A stretch of DNA of 64,000 nucleotides from Pontibaca salina (GCF_016307205.1 NZ_JAEIJD010000009.1:45783-109782), one strand, 5' to 3'; positions 53,972 to 63,888 are shown, numbered from the stretch's first letter. Numbers and translations are program-made. The notes: generated by a model from the letters alone, not told the origin.

Positions 53972-55033
53972 ATGACTCGTACAATCGTCGAAAGCCAAAC
54001 AAGAACCGTGGTTATCGGTTTTGACCAGCCGTTCTGCGTGATTGGCGAACGGATCAATCCCACTGGGCGCAAGAAATTGGCGACCGAGCTTGAGGCCGGT
54101 GAATTCTCGACCGTGGAGCAGGACGCATTGGCGCAGGTCGCCGCCGGAGCCAGTGTGCTCGATGTCAATGCGGGTGTCGTCTATAACTCAAACCCGAACC
54201 CGAACGAGACCGAACCGCCTTTGATGGTTAAGCTGGTCGAGCTGGTGCAACGGCTGGTCGATGTACCGCTGTGCATCGATTCCTCGGTGCCGGGCGCGCT
54301 TGAAGCCGGATTGCGGGCCTGTCAGGGGCGACCTTTGCTGAATTCCGTTACTGGTGAGGAAGAGCGGCTCGAAACAATCCTGCCGCTGGTAAAGAAATAC
54401 AACGTTCCGGTTGTGGCAATAAGCAATGACGATAGCGGTATTTCTGAAGATCCAAACGTGCGCTTTGCTGTGGCGAAAAAGATCGTTGAGCGTGCGGCGG
54501 ATTTCGGGATTCCGCCCCATGACATCGTTGTCGATCCGCTGGTAATGCCGGTCGGGGCCATGGGCACGGCGGCGTTACAAGTGATCGCATTGGTGCGCCG
54601 TCTGCGCGAGGAACTGGGCGTGAACACCACCTGCGGTGCCTCAAATATCAGTTTCGGCCTGCCCAACCGACACGGGATCAACAACGCCTTTCTGCCGATG
54701 GCGATAGCCGCCGGCATGACCAGTGCGATTATGAATCCGGTCGCGTTGCCGGTAAAACAATCCGTGATTGCCGCGAAGAAGGCCGAGATTGCGGCGGCCG
54801 GGATACTTCTGCCCGAAGATATGGATGACGAGACATTCGTAACGCTGTTTGGTATGGGCTCAATGCGAGAACGTCCGGGGAGCGAAATGGAAGCGATTCG
54901 GGCCGCTAATTTTTTAACCAACCATGACGCTCACGGAAGCCAGTGGATCCAATTCAACAAACAGCCGATGAAGGCTGAACATGAGGGGCGTGGCCGGGCA
55001 GGGCGTATTGGCGGGCGGCGCCGCCGAGCCTGA
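53972..55033 (+). CDS. Methyltetrahydrofolate:corrinoid methyltransferase (pterin-binding, DHPS fold)
   Basis: A 353-residue TIM barrel that takes the methyl group from methyl-THF and gives it to a corrinoid protein. FCVIGERINPTGRKKLATELEAGE, LDVNAGVVYNSNPNPNETEPPLM, CIDSSVPGALEAGLRACQGRPLLNSVTGEEERL and CGASNISFGLPNRHGINNAFLPMAIAAGMTSAIMNP match the folate-binding module of MetH and AcsE/MtgA-type enzymes. It lacks homocysteine- and B12-binding domains, so it would work as one part of a split system. ATG 53972 follows AAAGGA at 5 bases. The C-terminus is basic (GRGRAGRIGGRRRRA). The likely reactivator is at 28842. Confidence 0.9.
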   Translation: MTRTIVESQTRTVVIGFDQPFCVIGERINPTGRKKLATELEAGEFSTVEQDALAQVAAGASVLDVNAGVVYNSNPNPNETEPPLMVKLVELVQRLVDVPLCIDSSVPGALEAGLRACQGRPLLNSVTGEEERLETILPLVKKYNVPVVAISNDDSGISEDPNVRFAVAKKIVERAADFGIPPHDIVVDPLVMPVGAMGTAALQVIALVRRLREELGVNTTCGASNISFGLPNRHGINNAFLPMAIAAGMTSAIMNPVALPVKQSVIAAKKAEIAAAGILLPEDMDDETFVTLFGMGSMRERPGSEMEAIRAANFLTNHDAHGSQWIQFNKQPMKAEHEGRGRAGRIGGRRRRA

Positions 55034-55102
55034 TCTGGCTTGGTCAGCAATGATGATAGTTTACAAAGAATTACACTCCGGCGTTCAAGTGGTTTCAGGA
55101 TT

Positions 55103-56272
55103 ATGACACCCGCAGCGCGTGTGCAGGCCGCGATCGAGATTCTGGATGAATATCTGGCGGGAAAGCCCGCTGAACAGGCGCTGACCGGATGGGCAAGGCG
55201 CAGTCGTTACGCGGGGTCGGGTGACCGCGCGGCGGTCCGCGATCATGTGTTCGATGCGTTGCGCAACACGCGATCTTTCGCGGCGGTCGGCGGTGCGATG
55301 ACCGGGCGTGGTCTGATGCTGGGCGCGGCACGTTTGGCCGAGCAAGATCTTGATACCCTGTTCAGCGGAGCAACCTATGCTCCGACGCCACTATCGCCCG
55401 CAGAACGCGACAGCGGGCACCCCCCCAAACCGGGGGCGGAAGCGCTGGATTTGCCGGATTGGCTGATGGGGGATTTCAGCGGCTCCCTCGGCGACAATGC
55501 CGAAGCGGTGGCCGAGGTGCTGAAACAACGCGCGCCGGTGCATTTGCGTGTCAATACTGCGAAAATGACTCGCAGCGCCGCGCAGGGGCTGTTGCGCGAA
55601 GAGGGTATCACCTGTGTTCCGCACGCGGCGGCCGACACCGCGCTTGAAGTGAAAGAAGGCGCCCGGCGTATCCGCAACTCGCAGGCTTATCGCGATGGCG
55701 TTGTTGAATTACAGGACGCCGCCAGTCAGGCGGCGGTACAGATGCTACCTTTGCGCGACGGGATGCGGGTTCTGGATTTCTGCGCCGGTGGCGGCGGTAA
55801 GGCGCTCGCCATGGCCGCGCGGGCAGGTATCGAACTTTATGCACATGATGCTGATCCGGCGCGCATGAGCGATCTTCCGAAACGGGCGGCTCGGGCCGGG
55901 ATCGAGGTGAAAATCTTGAAGTCCGGGGATCTGCAACCGGCGGGGCCGTTCGATCTGGTGCTCTGCGATGTGCCCTGTTCGGGCAGCGGCACATGGCGGC
56001 GAGCGCCGCATGGCAAGTGGAGCCTTACCCCGGAAACGCTTGATCGGCTGCGCAATTCGCAAGCGCAGATATTGTGCGAGGCGGCTGACATTGTCGCTCC
56101 GAATGGCGTTTTGGCCTATATGACCTGTTCGCTATTGGAGGTTGAGAACGATGCGCAAGTGTCTGTTTTCACCGAAAAAACTAGAAACTGGGTTCTTCAG
56201 TCGAAACGGTCATGGTCTCTGCTTGACGGAACCGACGGTTTTTTTACCGCGCATCTTAAGCGACTGGATTAA
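55103..56272 (+). CDS. RsmB/NOP-family RNA cytosine-5 methyltransferase
   Basis: A 389-residue SAM enzyme. An N-terminal helical region (PAARVQAAIEILDEYLAGKPAEQAL) is followed by the catalytic core: SAM loop VLDFCAGGGGKALAMAARAG, motif IV DVPCSGSGTWRRAPHGKWSLTPE with the release Cys, and motif VI YMTCSLLEVEND with the nucleophilic Cys. This identifies an rRNA or tRNA m5C methyltransferase; 16S C967 (RsmB) is the usual guess. ATG 55103 has CAGGA 3-4 bases upstream; the open frame extends further up without a better start. It follows the folate methyltransferase by about 70 bases. Confidence 0.88.
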   Translation: MTPAARVQAAIEILDEYLAGKPAEQALTGWARRSRYAGSGDRAAVRDHVFDALRNTRSFAAVGGAMTGRGLMLGAARLAEQDLDTLFSGATYAPTPLSPAERDSGHPPKPGAEALDLPDWLMGDFSGSLGDNAEAVAEVLKQRAPVHLRVNTAKMTRSAAQGLLREEGITCVPHAAADTALEVKEGARRIRNSQAYRDGVVELQDAASQAAVQMLPLRDGMRVLDFCAGGGGKALAMAARAGIELYAHDADPARMSDLPKRAARAGIEVKILKSGDLQPAGPFDLVLCDVPCSGSGTWRRAPHGKWSLTPETLDRLRNSQAQILCEAADIVAPNGVLAYMTCSLLEVENDAQVSVFTEKTRNWVLQSKRSWSLLDGTDGFFTAHLKRLD

Positions 56273-56303
56273 TACTTAGAACAGCTTTTGCGTGCATTCG
56301 GCG

Positions 56304-56319
56304 TTAAATCGAGCTTAAC
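56304..56319. promoter_or_regulatory. CtrA-type box upstream of cckA
   Basis: TTAA-ATCGAGC-TTAAC matches the full alphaproteobacterial CtrA site TTAA-N7-TTAAC exactly. It ends 24 bases before the cckA ATG. CckA is the kinase at the top of the CtrA phosphorelay, so the site suggests feedback control of cckA by CtrA. Confidence 0.6.
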
Positions 56320-56342
56320 ATCTGCATTGCAAGTCTGATGCG

Positions 56343-58709
56343 ATGATTCCTGACGTGATAGAGCCTTTTTTGACACTGCGTGCCAGCTTCGCTGACGGTC
56401 TTCGGGCTGTTAGGCTTTATTGGCTGCGCCTGGCCGTGGGCGTCGGCATAGCAGCGATTTTCGTTGTGCTGGCAGCTTTGACTTTATTGCCAGCGGCACC
56501 TGCCGCGCGCGGGGCGGCTGCGATAGGTCTGACAGTGGGATTTGTCGTTGCTTTGATCCTCGCGGGAACCGGGCTTTCTCGGCGCCGCCGTCGCCAGGCG
56601 TTGCGGCTGCTGAGGAATCTCATCGCAAACGATACGACACCCGCTTTCGTGACCGATGAAGAGGGGCGAATATGGGTCAGCAACGCAGCCGCCGATGCTC
56701 AGTTCGGCGATACCGCAAATGGCTCGCTTGGGGGCGCACTGCGCGGGGTTTTCGCTGACGCTTCGGCGGTGCTGTATGGGTTGCAATGTCGCGCTGAGCG
56801 GGATGGCACTGCGCGAAAAGATGTGGCGACGCCTCAGGGGCATTTGCAACTGGCCGTTCGATCTGTTGGCGATCAGCGATATCTTTGGCAGCTGCAACTT
56901 GCCCCCGAGAGCACGGGCATACCGCGCGCTCCAGATTCCTTGCCCATAGCCATGATCTCGCTCAGTCCCACGGGCGTCGTGCGTCATCTAAACCAAAGCG
57001 CCCGGCGAATTATCGGCAGGCCCGTCAAGACTCTGAGCGACGTATTTGTGTCTCTCCCGGTGCAGGCGCGGGCAATCAACACGCTGAGCACAGCCAGTGG
57101 TTCACTTGACGTTATTGTTGCAGACCATGAGGGCGCTGATGGCGGGCGCGAATTGTTCTTTATCCCCCTCGGCGGACCCGACATCTCAGACTGCGATAGT
57201 TTTTGGGACTGTCTGCCAGTCGCCATGATCAAGGTGGAACCGGATGGTGAGATCTTTGCGGCGAACAAGCAGGCGCAACGCCTGATCGGCCGGGATCTGG
57301 AACCTGGCGCCACGCTAGAAGAAATCATGCAGGGGCTTGGGCGTCCGGTCGCTGACTGGTTGCGGGAAGCCATTGCTGGTCAGGCCACGCATCATACCGA
57401 GTTCCTTCGGCTGACCCGCAAAGACCGCGAAGCATTCGTTCAGGTTACGCTGAGTCCGATCACCGAGGGTGGTAAACCGCGCCTTATCGCCGCTCTGAAT
57501 GATGCCACCGAATTGAAGACCCTTGAAGCGCAATTCGTGCAAAGCCAGAAAATGCAAGCGATTGGACAGCTGGCCGGGGGGGTGGCCCATGATTTCAACA
57601 ATTTGCTTACAGCGATCTCTGGTCATTGTGATCTGCTCTTGCTGCGCCATGACCAGCGCGATCAGGACTACGGGGATCTTGTCCAGATCCATGAGAACGC
57701 CAATCGTGCGGCGGCTTTGGTTAGCCAGCTATTGGCATTTTCTCGCAAGCAAACACTAAGACCAGAGGTTTTGGATCTGAGAGATACGCTGTCGGACCTG
57801 ACGCATCTTTTGAACCGTCTGGTGGGCGAGAATGTGACCCTGACGCTAGATCACGAGCCTGTCTTGCGCAGAATCAGGGCCGACAAGCGCCAGCTGGAGC
57901 AGGTCTTGATGAATTTGGTCGTCAACGCGCGCGACGCCATGACCGGGGGCGGCAATATCCGGATTGAAACGCAGGATGTACAGCTTGAAACGCCATTGCA
58001 GCGCGATCAGGTCACAGTTCCGGCGGGGGAGTACGTCACTGTTCAGGTTCACGATCAGGGCATGGGTATCGCTTACGACAAGCTCCCAAAAATTTTCGAA
58101 CCCTTTTATACGACCAAGCGCACGGGAGAAGGCACCGGACTTGGCCTGCCGACGGCCTATGGTATCGTCAAGCAGACTGGCGGCTTTATTTTTGTGGACA
58201 GTTCAAAAGGCAAAGGTACCGTGTTCACGCTCTATTTTCCGGTTCACGATGCCCCGGAAGAACCGGTCGTGCCGCCGCCGGTACCCGCCCCGGCGACCCT
58301 GTCCAAACCCGGTGAGGGCGTGGTTCTTCTGGTCGAGGACGAAGCGCCGGTGCGCGCCTTTGCGTCACGGGCGTTGCGCTTGCGGGGGTATACCGTATTT
58401 GAGGCCGAATCGGCCAAGGAAGCTTTGCGTATGCTGGATGAGCCGAACCTGGTCGTGGACGTCTTCGTGACCGATGTGGTTATGCCTGTGATGGATGGAC
58501 CCAGCTGGGTGCGCAAAGCGCTTGAAACCCGGCCGAATGTGCGGGTGGTATTCGTTTCCGGCTATGCTGAAGGCGCGTTCGGCGATACCTACCCTGCTGT
58601 ACCAAATTCGGTATTCCTGCCCAAGCCGTTCTCGCTCGATCAATTGAGCGAAACCGTCCATCAACAGATGCATTGCATGCACGCGCTCCCAGATCAGATC
58701 GAATCGTAA
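56343..58709 (+). CDS. cckA: Hybrid sensor histidine kinase CckA
   Basis: A 788-residue membrane kinase that phosphorylates ChpT, and through it CtrA. Two N-terminal membrane helices (about 25-75) precede PAS-like regions (about 100-210 and 280-400). The phosphoacceptor region QLAGGVAHDFNNLLTAISGHCDLLLLRHDQ has His416; HDFNNLL is the CckA hallmark. The ATPase domain has VLMNLVVNARDAMTGGG, DQGMGIAYDKLPKIFEPFYTTKRTGEGTGLGL. A C-terminal receiver has VVLLVEDEAPVRAFASRAL and Asp711 (VFVTDVVMPVMDG). In this order the CtrA pathway controls motility, gene transfer agent release and cell-cycle genes in Rhodobacteraceae. Its 3' end overlaps the convergent sulfotransferase-like gene by 16 bases. Confidence 0.93.
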   Translation: MIPDVIEPFLTLRASFADGLRAVRLYWLRLAVGVGIAAIFVVLAALTLLPAAPAARGAAAIGLTVGFVVALILAGTGLSRRRRRQALRLLRNLIANDTTPAFVTDEEGRIWVSNAAADAQFGDTANGSLGGALRGVFADASAVLYGLQCRAERDGTARKDVATPQGHLQLAVRSVGDQRYLWQLQLAPESTGIPRAPDSLPIAMISLSPTGVVRHLNQSARRIIGRPVKTLSDVFVSLPVQARAINTLSTASGSLDVIVADHEGADGGRELFFIPLGGPDISDCDSFWDCLPVAMIKVEPDGEIFAANKQAQRLIGRDLEPGATLEEIMQGLGRPVADWLREAIAGQATHHTEFLRLTRKDREAFVQVTLSPITEGGKPRLIAALNDATELKTLEAQFVQSQKMQAIGQLAGGVAHDFNNLLTAISGHCDLLLLRHDQRDQDYGDLVQIHENANRAAALVSQLLAFSRKQTLRPEVLDLRDTLSDLTHLLNRLVGENVTLTLDHEPVLRRIRADKRQLEQVLMNLVVNARDAMTGGGNIRIETQDVQLETPLQRDQVTVPAGEYVTVQVHDQGMGIAYDKLPKIFEPFYTTKRTGEGTGLGLPTAYGIVKQTGGFIFVDSSKGKGTVFTLYFPVHDAPEEPVVPPPVPAPATLSKPGEGVVLLVEDEAPVRAFASRALRLRGYTVFEAESAKEALRMLDEPNLVVDVFVTDVVMPVMDGPSWVRKALETRPNVRVVFVSGYAEGAFGDTYPAVPNSVFLPKPFSLDQLSETVHQQMHCMHALPDQIES

Positions 58710-59284
58710 AGGGCGAAGTCAGCGTCATATTTGCGGCGATACCTATCTTCGATGGCAGGCGATAGCGTCAGGTCTAATTGTGGTGACACGTTCTCGCGCT
58801 CAAGCCTGAGGCTCACACCCAACCGATCCTCTAGAAAAGTTCTCAGCTGATCCGGCTGTTCGTAACGGAACAGATGTGTGACGGCTGTTCCGTTGTGTTG
58901 CGGCTCCAGAAACTTTGCCTGGCTGCCGATATTGGCGAAACCGGGCTGCGTGGGGGCGAGGTAGGCTTGCACGAAGTCATCAAAACTGATGTCGTGGGTT
59001 GAATTGGTCTTGCCGATCGTGAATGGGCGGCGTCGGTAGCGATACCAACTTCCGAGCCAACTGATTGGCTCGCGCATCAATGCAAGCGTTTCCATTTCCG
59101 CGTTGCATACCCTTTCGAACATCGGCCGGAAAAACCGATTATAGCGATAAAGCGGCGCATGCTTCAGCTCGGGCGGATCGCGTATGATGATATCGGCGCG
59201 GTCCGCTAACGCGGTCTGAAAAGCCGTGGTTCCGGTCTTGGGGACAGCCAGAAAAACCAGCTTTTCTTTAAAAAAAACGAGCAT
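58694..59284 (-). CDS. Sulfotransferase-like protein
   Basis: A 196-residue protein starting MLVFFKEKLVFLAVPKTGTTA. The PKTGTT loop is the 5'-phosphosulfate-binding motif of PAPS-dependent sulfotransferases, and TLALMREPISWLGSWYRYRRRP resembles the 3'-phosphate-binding REP-xxWxxSxY region. It is at the short end of the family. I recall similar Rhodobacteraceae proteins mislabelled as gamma-glutamyl kinase. The acceptor is unknown. ATG 59284 is preferred over one two codons earlier. It is convergent with cckA and divergent from recA; no sulfate-activation genes are near. Confidence 0.78.
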   Translation of the reverse strand: MLVFFKEKLVFLAVPKTGTTAFQTALADRADIIIRDPPELKHAPLYRYNRFFRPMFERVCNAEMETLALMREPISWLGSWYRYRRRPFTIGKTNSTHDISFDDFVQAYLAPTQPGFANIGSQAKFLEPQHNGTAVTHLFRYEQPDQLRTFLEDRLGVSLRLERENVSPQLDLTLSPAIEDRYRRKYDADFALYDSI

Positions 59285-59379
59285 ATACAATGGCCTTCTA
59301 CCGCGTGCCCCAACACTGGTGATAACATAAACCCCTTCTTAACTCCTTTCGTCAAGAGTCAGGGTTCACAAATTATCAT

Positions 59380-59408
59380 TTGAAATGTTCTCCATTTACC
59401 CCCATAAA
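59380..59408 (+). promoter_or_regulatory. recA promoter (candidate -35/-10)
   Basis: TTGAAA (59380-59385) and CATAAA (59403-59408) are spaced 17 bases. The SOS box begins at the next base, so LexA bound there would cover the transcription start, as expected for a LexA-repressed promoter. Confidence 0.5.
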
Positions 59409-59423
59409 GAACGATAAGTGAAC
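59409..59423. promoter_or_regulatory. LexA SOS box of recA
   Basis: GAAC-GATAAGT-GAAC matches the alphaproteobacterial LexA consensus GAAC-N7-GAAC exactly, 55 bases before the recA start and directly after the putative -10. This predicts damage-inducible recA expression. Confidence 0.8.
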
Positions 59424-59478
59424 GAAGCAGCGATTGTGACCCGCGCGCGGGTGTGTCACTAAGAAGGGTAGACAGGAC

Positions 59479-60549
59479 ATGGCGGATCTTTTGACGATGA
59501 ACACCAAGAAAAACGCGGATAAGCAAAAAGCTTTGGACAGCGCGCTGGCGCAGATCGAGCGGCAGTTCGGAAAAGGCTCGGTCATGAAGCTGGGCGATGA
59601 GGGCGCGATTCAAAAGGTCGAGGCAAGTTCGACCGGGTCGCTGGGCCTCGATATTGCGCTCGGGATCGGCGGGCTGCCCATGGGGCGCATTGTCGAAATC
59701 TACGGGCCGGAAAGCTCGGGCAAGACCACGCTGACCTTGCATTGCATCGCCGAGCAGCAAAAGCTCGGAGGGGTGTGCGCCTTCGTTGATGCGGAACACG
59801 CGCTCGATCCGCTCTATGCCCGTAAGCTTGGTGTGGATCTTGACGAGTTGCTGATCAGCCAGCCGGATACCGGTGAGCAGGCACTGGAGATCACCGATAC
59901 GCTGGTGCGTTCGGGCGCCGTAAACATGGTGGTGGTCGATTCTGTCGCCGCGCTCACTCCAAAGTCCGAACTTGAGGGTGACATGGGTGACAGTAGCGTT
60001 GGTGTTCAGGCCCGCCTAATGAGCCAGGCCATGCGCAAACTGACCGGTTCGATCAGTCGTTCCAATTGCATGGTGATCTTCATCAACCAGATCCGGATGA
60101 AAATTGGCGTTATGTTCGGCAGCCCGGAAACCACATCTGGCGGCAATGCGCTGAAGTTCTATTCTTCGGTGCGGTTGGACATCCGCCGTATCGGCTCGGT
60201 CAAGGACCGGGACGAGGTGGTGGGGAACGCGACCCGCGTCAAGGTCGTCAAGAACAAGGTCGCACCGCCCTTCAAACAGGTGGAATTCGACATCATGTTT
60301 GGCGAAGGTATTTCGAAAACCGGGGAATTGCTGGATCTTGGGGTCAAGGCCGGGGTCGTGGCAAAAGCCGGTGCGTGGATGAGTTATGGCGACGAACGCA
60401 TCGGGCAGGGGCGAGAGAATGCCAAACAGTTTCTGCGGGACAATCCAGCGATTGCTATCGAGATCGAAGAGAAGGTGCGCGCGGCGCATGGTCTGGATTT
60501 CCTCGCGCCCGACGTCACTGACACTTCGGATGATATTCTTGAGGCGTGA
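59479..60549 (+). CDS. recA: Recombinase RecA
   Basis: The central homologous-recombination and SOS co-protease. The 356 residues include Walker [10 protein letters not shown] (about 76-84), [10 protein letters not shown] (Walker B), [18 protein letters not shown] (loop L1 region), [27 protein letters not shown] (L2 and signature) and the acidic C-terminus [13 protein letters not shown]. The N-terminus [27 protein letters not shown] is typical for Rhodobacterales. The start fits GACAGGAC just upstream. It is preceded by a canonical SOS box and promoter and followed by alaS about 190 bases on. Confidence 0.98.
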   Translation: MADLLTMNTKKNADKQKALDSALAQIERQFGKGSVMKLGDEGAIQKVEASSTGSLGLDIALGIGGLPMGRIVEIYGPESSGKTTLTLHCIAEQQKLGGVCAFVDAEHALDPLYARKLGVDLDELLISQPDTGEQALEITDTLVRSGAVNMVVVDSVAALTPKSELEGDMGDSSVGVQARLMSQAMRKLTGSISRSNCMVIFINQIRMKIGVMFGSPETTSGGNALKFYSSVRLDIRRIGSVKDRDEVVGNATRVKVVKNKVAPPFKQVEFDIMFGEGISKTGELLDLGVKAGVVAKAGAWMSYGDERIGQGRENAKQFLRDNPAIAIEIEEKVRAAHGLDFLAPDVTDTSDDILEA

Positions 60550-60739
60550 CAGGCTTGAAGCGTGACAGGGCGGTGCGGCTTCATCTGACAACTTGAAGCT
60601 GACCGCCTCCAAAAACTCTCGGGGCGCCTAGCGGGGTTGCATCGGGCGGGTGTCGGAATAGCCAGGCGAGACGGTGGACAGGCTGCGGCACCACAGCTAT
60701 GTGGAAGACACAAAACCAAGACTTGAAAGCCCTCAACCA

Positions 60740-63397
60740 ATGCCAACGCTGAATGATATCCGCTCGAGCTTTCTGAACTATTTTCAGAAGCAGGGTCACG
60801 AGATGGTCGAATCCGGCCCGCTGGTGCCGCGCAACGACCCTACACTGATGTTCACGAATTCCGGGATGGTGCAGTTCAAGAACCTGTTTACCGGGGTCGA
60901 ACAGCGCGATTACAGTCGGGCCGCGACGGCGCAAAAATGCGTGCGGGCAGGTGGCAAGCACAACGATTTGGACAATGTCGGCTACACCGCGCGCCATCAC
61001 ACATTCTTCGAGATGCTGGGTAATTTCAGCTTTGGTGATTATTTCAAAGCCGAGGCAATTCCGTTCGCGTGGGACTTGATAACCCGTGAGCTCGACATTC
61101 CTAAGGATCGGTTGCTGGTCACGGTATATCATACGGATGACGAAGCGGCGGAGATCTGGAAAAAGGTTGCCGGTCTGCCCGATGATCGAATCCTGCGGAT
61201 CGCCACCGATGACAACTTTTGGTCGATGGGCGCGACGGGCCCCTGTGGCCCCTGCTCCGAGATTTTTTTCGACCACGGAGAGCAGTATTGGGGCGGCCCT
61301 CCGGGCAGCCCAGACGAGGACGGCGACCGGTTTGTCGAAATCTGGAACCTTGTCTTCATGCAATATGAGCAGTTCGCCGATGGAACCCGCCGCGACCTGC
61401 CCAACCAGTCTATTGACACCGGCATGGGCATCGAACGCGTCGCCGCATTGCTGCAAGGGACCAATGACAATTACGCGACCGATCTGATGCGCGCACTGAT
61501 CGAGACCAGCGCGGATGTCACCAGCACCGATCCCGACGGGCCGGGCCGAATGCATCACCGGGTGATCGCCGATCATCTGCGCTCGACCTCTTTCCTGTTG
61601 GCGGATGGGGTCATGCCGTCGAATGACGGTCGCGGCTATGTTTTGCGACGGATCATGCGCCGTGCCATGCGGCACGCACATCTTCTGGGCGCAACCGATC
61701 CGGTGATGTACCGGCTGGTGCCAGCATTGGTACAGCAGATGGGCGCGGCTTATCCTGAACTGGGACGCGCGCAACCTCTGATTGAAGAGACGCTAAAACT
61801 GGAGGAAACCCGTTTCAAGCAAACCTTGGATCGCGGCCTGAAGTTGCTTGACGACGAATTGAAAGCGCTGCCGCAAGCTGCGGATTTGCCCGGTGCTGCA
61901 GCGTTCAAACTCTATGACACCTACGGATTCCCGCTGGACCTGACCCAAGATGCTCTGCGCGAGCAGGGGCGCGGCGTCGACGTCGCGGGTTTCGACGCGG
62001 CAATGGCCGAGCAAAAGGCCAAGGCGCGCGCGGCGTGGGTTGGTTCCGGCGAAACCGCGGATGCCACCGTATGGTTCGATGTGGCTGAAACCCATGGAAC
62101 CACGGATTTTCTGGGGCATGACACCGAAATCGCCGAAGCGCAGGTGGTTGCTTTGGTACGCGATGGGGTCGAGACAGATACGGCGGTGCGGGGCGAAAAT
62201 GTGCAAATCGCCTTCAACCAGACCCCGTTCTATGCCGAAGCCGGCGGACAGGTGGGCGACACTGGCGTAATTCGCACTGAAACCGGGGCGGCACGTGTCA
62301 AGGACACCCGCCAATTTGCCGGGGTTTTCGTGCACATCTCCGAGGTAATCGAAGGCGAAATCCAGCGCGGCACCGCGGCGACATTGGAAGTCGATCACGC
62401 CCGACGCACCGCGATAAGGGCCAACCACTCGGCAACCCATCTCCTGCATGAAGCGCTGCGGGTGCGGCTGGGCGATCACGTATCGCAACGGGGGTCACTG
62501 AATGCCAATGACCGTTTGCGGTTCGATTTCAGCCACAATGCCGCGTTGAGCGACGCGGAACTGGCGCAGGTTCAGGAGGATGTTAACGCTTTTATCCGCC
62601 AGAATGCCCCTGTCGAGACGCGGATCATGACTCCGGATGATGCCAGAGACTTGGGCGCGCAGGCTCTGTTTGGCGAAAAATACGGCGACGAGGTGCGCGT
62701 CGTTTCGATGGGCCGGCAAGACGGGTCCGGCAAGGGCAGTGACGGGCGCACTTATTCCATCGAGCTCTGCGGCGGGACCCATGTGCGCCAGACCGGAGAT
62801 ATCGGACTGTTCGTTTTGTTGGGCGACAGCGCCTCAAGCGCCGGGGTCCGCAGAATCGAGGCATTGACCGGGACCGAGGCGCTGCGGCATCTCGGGGCGC
62901 AAGGTAAGGCGCTGGCAGAAGCGGCAAGATTATTGAAAACTCAAGGTGATGACGTGCCCGAACGGGTGCGTGCCCTGATGAATGAGCGCCGCGCGCTGAC
63001 CAACGAGATCGCGCAGTTGCGCCGTGAATTGGCGCTATCCGGTGGCGGCAAAGCCGCGCCTGAGATCCGCGAAATCAACGGGATCAAGTTGATCGCACAA
63101 GTGGTTAACGGAGTGACCGGCCGGGATCTTCCTGCCTTGGTCGATGAACACAAGGCCCGACTGGGCAGCGGAGCTGTCTTGCTGATTGCCGATGCCGGGG
63201 GCAAGGCTGCGGTTGCAGCGGGCGTGACGCAGGATTTGACCGACCGCCTGTCAGCGGTTGACCTGGTGCGCGCGGCAGTAGGCGAATTGGGCGGTAAAGG
63301 CGGCGGTGGCCGGGCGGACATGGCGCAAGGCGGCGGGCGTGATGTTGCAAATGCCGAATCCGCCATCGCGGCGGCGCAGACCATATTGGAGAGTTGA
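60740..63397 (+). CDS. alaS: Alanine--tRNA ligase
   Basis: Charges tRNA-Ala. The 885 residues fit the family (875 in E. coli). [21 protein letters not shown] and [17 protein letters not shown] open the class II catalytic domain; [21 protein letters not shown] is the aminoacylation tail; the editing domain has [13 protein letters not shown] (HxxxH) and [16 protein letters not shown] (CxxxH); a coiled C-terminal C-Ala domain follows, with the Gly-rich [19 protein letters not shown] 60740 ([10 protein letters not shown]) is chosen by homology although no strong ribosome-binding site precedes it; the frame is open for 22 more codons upstream. It is followed by a DUF1330 gene after 3 bases. Confidence 0.97.
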   Translation: MPTLNDIRSSFLNYFQKQGHEMVESGPLVPRNDPTLMFTNSGMVQFKNLFTGVEQRDYSRAATAQKCVRAGGKHNDLDNVGYTARHHTFFEMLGNFSFGDYFKAEAIPFAWDLITRELDIPKDRLLVTVYHTDDEAAEIWKKVAGLPDDRILRIATDDNFWSMGATGPCGPCSEIFFDHGEQYWGGPPGSPDEDGDRFVEIWNLVFMQYEQFADGTRRDLPNQSIDTGMGIERVAALLQGTNDNYATDLMRALIETSADVTSTDPDGPGRMHHRVIADHLRSTSFLLADGVMPSNDGRGYVLRRIMRRAMRHAHLLGATDPVMYRLVPALVQQMGAAYPELGRAQPLIEETLKLEETRFKQTLDRGLKLLDDELKALPQAADLPGAAAFKLYDTYGFPLDLTQDALREQGRGVDVAGFDAAMAEQKAKARAAWVGSGETADATVWFDVAETHGTTDFLGHDTEIAEAQVVALVRDGVETDTAVRGENVQIAFNQTPFYAEAGGQVGDTGVIRTETGAARVKDTRQFAGVFVHISEVIEGEIQRGTAATLEVDHARRTAIRANHSATHLLHEALRVRLGDHVSQRGSLNANDRLRFDFSHNAALSDAELAQVQEDVNAFIRQNAPVETRIMTPDDARDLGAQALFGEKYGDEVRVVSMGRQDGSGKGSDGRTYSIELCGGTHVRQTGDIGLFVLLGDSASSAGVRRIEALTGTEALRHLGAQGKALAEAARLLKTQGDDVPERVRALMNERRALTNEIAQLRRELALSGGGKAAPEIREINGIKLIAQVVNGVTGRDLPALVDEHKARLGSGAVLLIADAGGKAAVAAGVTQDLTDRLSAVDLVRAAVGELGGKGGGGRADMAQGGGRDVANAESAIAAAQTILES

Positions 63398-63400
63398 GAG

Positions 63401-63688
63401 ATGAGCGCACTCTGGATATCGCATGTCACAGTGACCGACGAAGAAGCTTATGGAAAATATGCTGCCTTGGCGAGTGAGGCGATCGCGGCACATGGTGGGG
63501 TTTTCATCGCGCGAGGCGCGCGATTTGTGCAGCTAGAAGGGCGCGAGCGCCCACGCAATGTGGTGGCACGATTTCCCGATATTGAAACCGCCGAAAAATG
63601 CTATCATTCGGAAGAATATCAGCAAGCGCTGAACTACGCCCGTGGGGCCTCCGAGCGCGAACTGGTTATCGTCGAGACCAGCGAATAA
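63401..63688 (+). CDS. DUF1330-domain protein
   Basis: A 95-residue cytoplasmic protein with a ferredoxin-like alpha/beta barrel pattern: ALWISHVTVTDEEAYGKYAALASEAIAAHGGVFIARGARFVQLEGRERPRNVVARFPDIETAEKCYHSEEYQQAL. This is the DUF1330 (dimeric alpha-beta barrel) family. It begins 3 bases after alaS with GAGAG as ribosome-binding site, so it is co-transcribed with it. Function unknown; dimeric barrels of this group often bind small ligands. Confidence 0.9.
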   Translation: MSALWISHVTVTDEEAYGKYAALASEAIAAHGGVFIARGARFVQLEGRERPRNVVARFPDIETAEKCYHSEEYQQALNYARGASERELVIVETSE

Positions 63689-63859
63689 ACCTGTTCCGCA
63701 TTTATTTCCGGGAACGCGTTTGGCCGGGCAATCTTAGCGATATTCCGCCCAGCGGTGACCAATCCGCACTCGGCTATCGATCAGAGCGCCCATGTGACGG
63801 AAGGGAAACGAAAAATTGGTCTTGGCAGTGCAAAAACTGACGAAATGCAGAAAGCCTGC

Positions 63860-63888
63860 TTGACGACGCGAAGGCAGCAACATAATAG
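63860..63888 (+). promoter_or_regulatory. Candidate promoter of tRNA-Asp
   Basis: TTGACG (63860-63865) and TAATAG (63883-63888) are 17 bases apart and end about 35 bases before the tRNA 5' end, a suitable position for a tRNA precursor start. The rest of the 235-base gap after the DUF1330 gene shows nothing recognisable. Confidence 0.5.

Noticed and set aside
60581..61774. 397-codon minus-strand frame overlapping alaS
   Set aside because: Antisense to conserved alanyl-tRNA synthetase sequence, with no recognisable domain.
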